A stretch of DNA of 64,000 nucleotides, taken from positions 124,001-188,000 of the forward strand of contig NZ_JACHLY010000001.1 in the NCBI RefSeq assembly GCF_014204715.1. Direction: 5' to 3'. Made by a program: the position numbers and the translations under genes. This document shows, piece by piece, positions 63,265-64,000 of the stretch (the stretch's first letter is position 1; each line of letters starts with the position of its first letter). This DNA is from Streptomonospora salina (lineage in GTDB: Bacteria; Actinomycetota; Actinomycetes; Streptosporangiales; Streptosporangiaceae). The notes under the pieces are model-generated. The model did not search any database. It was not told the origin of the DNA and worked only from the letters and a program-made list of their open reading frames with translations.

Positions 63265-64000
63265 GTGACCGCCGCACCAGCCCCACCCGAAGCCGACACC
63301 GCCGCCGCGCCCCGAGACGCCGGGTCCTCCCCGCTGCGCGGGGGCCGGTGGCCGTGGACGGGCGACGCGGCCGTCGTGGCCGCGCTGGCGGCGGCCAACT
63401 CCGCGCTGGTCACGCTCAGCCGCGAAACCCCCGCCATGGCAGCCGTGTGGCATGACCACACGGCCGGCTACATCGCCGGGATCCTGCTGTCGCTGGTGCT
63501 GTTCGCGCGGCGCTACCTTCCGTTCACCGTGCTCATGCTGGTCACACTCGGCGGGCTCGCCGGCGACTTCGCCGGAATCCTGGTGTGGGGCGCCGCGAGT
63601 CTGGGTATCGCGGCGGCGGCCTATTCGGTCGGCCGGTACCTGCCGCTGGTGCGTTCGCTGGCCGGGCTGGCCGCCGCGATGGCGGTCAACGTCGCCTCGA
63701 CCGCGCTGAGCCCGGCCACGACCGCGCCCGGCGGCGGCGAAACCGACGGCGCACCGTGGTGGATCAACCAGGCCTTCTATCTCGGCTGGATCGCGGGGTC
63801 CTGGTGGGTGGGGCGGCTGGTGCGCATGCGCTCCTTCCACATGATGGAACTGGCCGCCCGCGCCGAGCGCCTGGAGCGCGCCCGCGACGCCCACACCCGC
63901 GCGGTTCTGGCCGAGGAGCGCACGCGCATCGCCCGCGAGCTGCACGACGTCGTGGCCCACCACGTCAGCGTGATGACGGTGCAGGCCACCGCCGGGCGCC
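63265..64000 (+). CDS. Sensor histidine kinase, truncated by the window end
   Basis: At least 245 residues, open at the window end. Five to six hydrophobic segments follow a Pro/Ala-rich leader, then a coiled linker and the HisKA_3 phosphoacceptor motif ERTRIARELHDVVAHHVSVM, whose His is the phosphorylation site. The ATPase domain and, presumably, a NarL-type response regulator gene lie outside. I chose GTG 63265, seven bases after TAGCGT (63252-63257), a leaderless arrangement; GTG 63256 is in frame too. Confidence 0.85.
   Translation, partial: MTAAPAPPEADTAAAPRDAGSSPLRGGRWPWTGDAAVVAALAAANSALVTLSRETPAMAAVWHDHTAGYIAGILLSLVLFARRYLPFTVLMLVTLGGLAGDFAGILVWGAASLGIAAAAYSVGRYLPLVRSLAGLAAAMAVNVASTALSPATTAPGGGETDGAPWWINQAFYLGWIAGSWWVGRLVRMRSFHMMELAARAERLERARDAHTRAVLAEERTRIARELHDVVAHHVSVMTVQATAGR

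Overview
The window reads as chromosome from a very GC-rich actinomycete, most like the Nocardiopsaceae/Streptosporangiales (Streptomonospora, Nocardiopsis or Thermobifida relatives). The grounds are the Pup-proteasome locus, RbpA, a DUF397 protein, mycobacterial-type HelY, MsiK-like sugar ATPases, polyphosphate glucokinase, many GTG starts, several apparently leaderless genes and intrinsic hairpins without a U-tract. The genus is inferred from gene content only.

Layout. 0.5-9.9 kb: a GAF-domain regulator; a TetR regulator divergent from an alcohol dehydrogenase and acyl-CoA ligase pair, with a perfect palindrome in between; an RHH/SPFH operon divergent from two bacterial-PH proteins; a STAS anti-anti-sigma factor. 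10.2-18.4 kb: a LacI-type sugar regulon (two Gfo/Idh/MocA oxidoreductases, a DUF6807/PmoA-like protein, DUF993, a sugar-phosphate isomerase/epimerase and the LacI regulator), tied together by repeated TGG-AAGCGCTT-CCA operators, two of them identical 16-mers. 18.5-28 kb: an Rv3235-like protein, GDPD, an Atg22-like MFS protein, a secreted S37 peptidase, a deazaflavin-type oxidoreductase, rbpA with a SigR-like promoter, a HAD-IIA phosphatase, FxsA and Lnt. 28.5-34.9 kb: an MsiK-like ATPase convergent with a complete sugar ABC operon (ATPase, lipoprotein, two permeases). 35-41.2 kb: acyl-CoA dehydrogenase, glycosyltransferase, HelY helicase, DUF397 protein. 41.2-57.7 kb: tatC-tatA, then an IS605-type element and an SDR gene, then fused pafBC, an FKBP lipoprotein, pafA, prcA, prcB, pup, dop, the ARC/Mpa ATPase and trmI. 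57.8-64 kb: ppgK, an XRE-TPR regulator with a SLOG-like partner, an M50 metalloprotease with CBS domains, a RecB-type nuclease and a histidine kinase cut by the window end.

The proteasome section works as one system: Dop and PafA attach and remove Pup, ARC unfolds pupylated proteins, PrcA/PrcB degrade them, and PafBC is the linked DNA-damage transcription activator. The arc gene and rbpA, 32 kb apart, both carry GGAAT-N18-GTT motifs of the thiol-stress sigma factor SigR type.

The most unusual observation concerns RNA-guided mobile DNA. The IS605-type element keeps a TnpB with its complete RuvC triad and zinc finger, while its tnpA is decayed. About 30 kb away, inside the LacI regulon and with no tnpB beside it, lies an 80-base segment that is 84% identical to the 3' (omega-RNA scaffold) end of this tnpB. 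It has a matching upstream hairpin and lies next to a LacI operator. It is either a solo right-end relic or an orphan guide-RNA gene usable by TnpB in trans.
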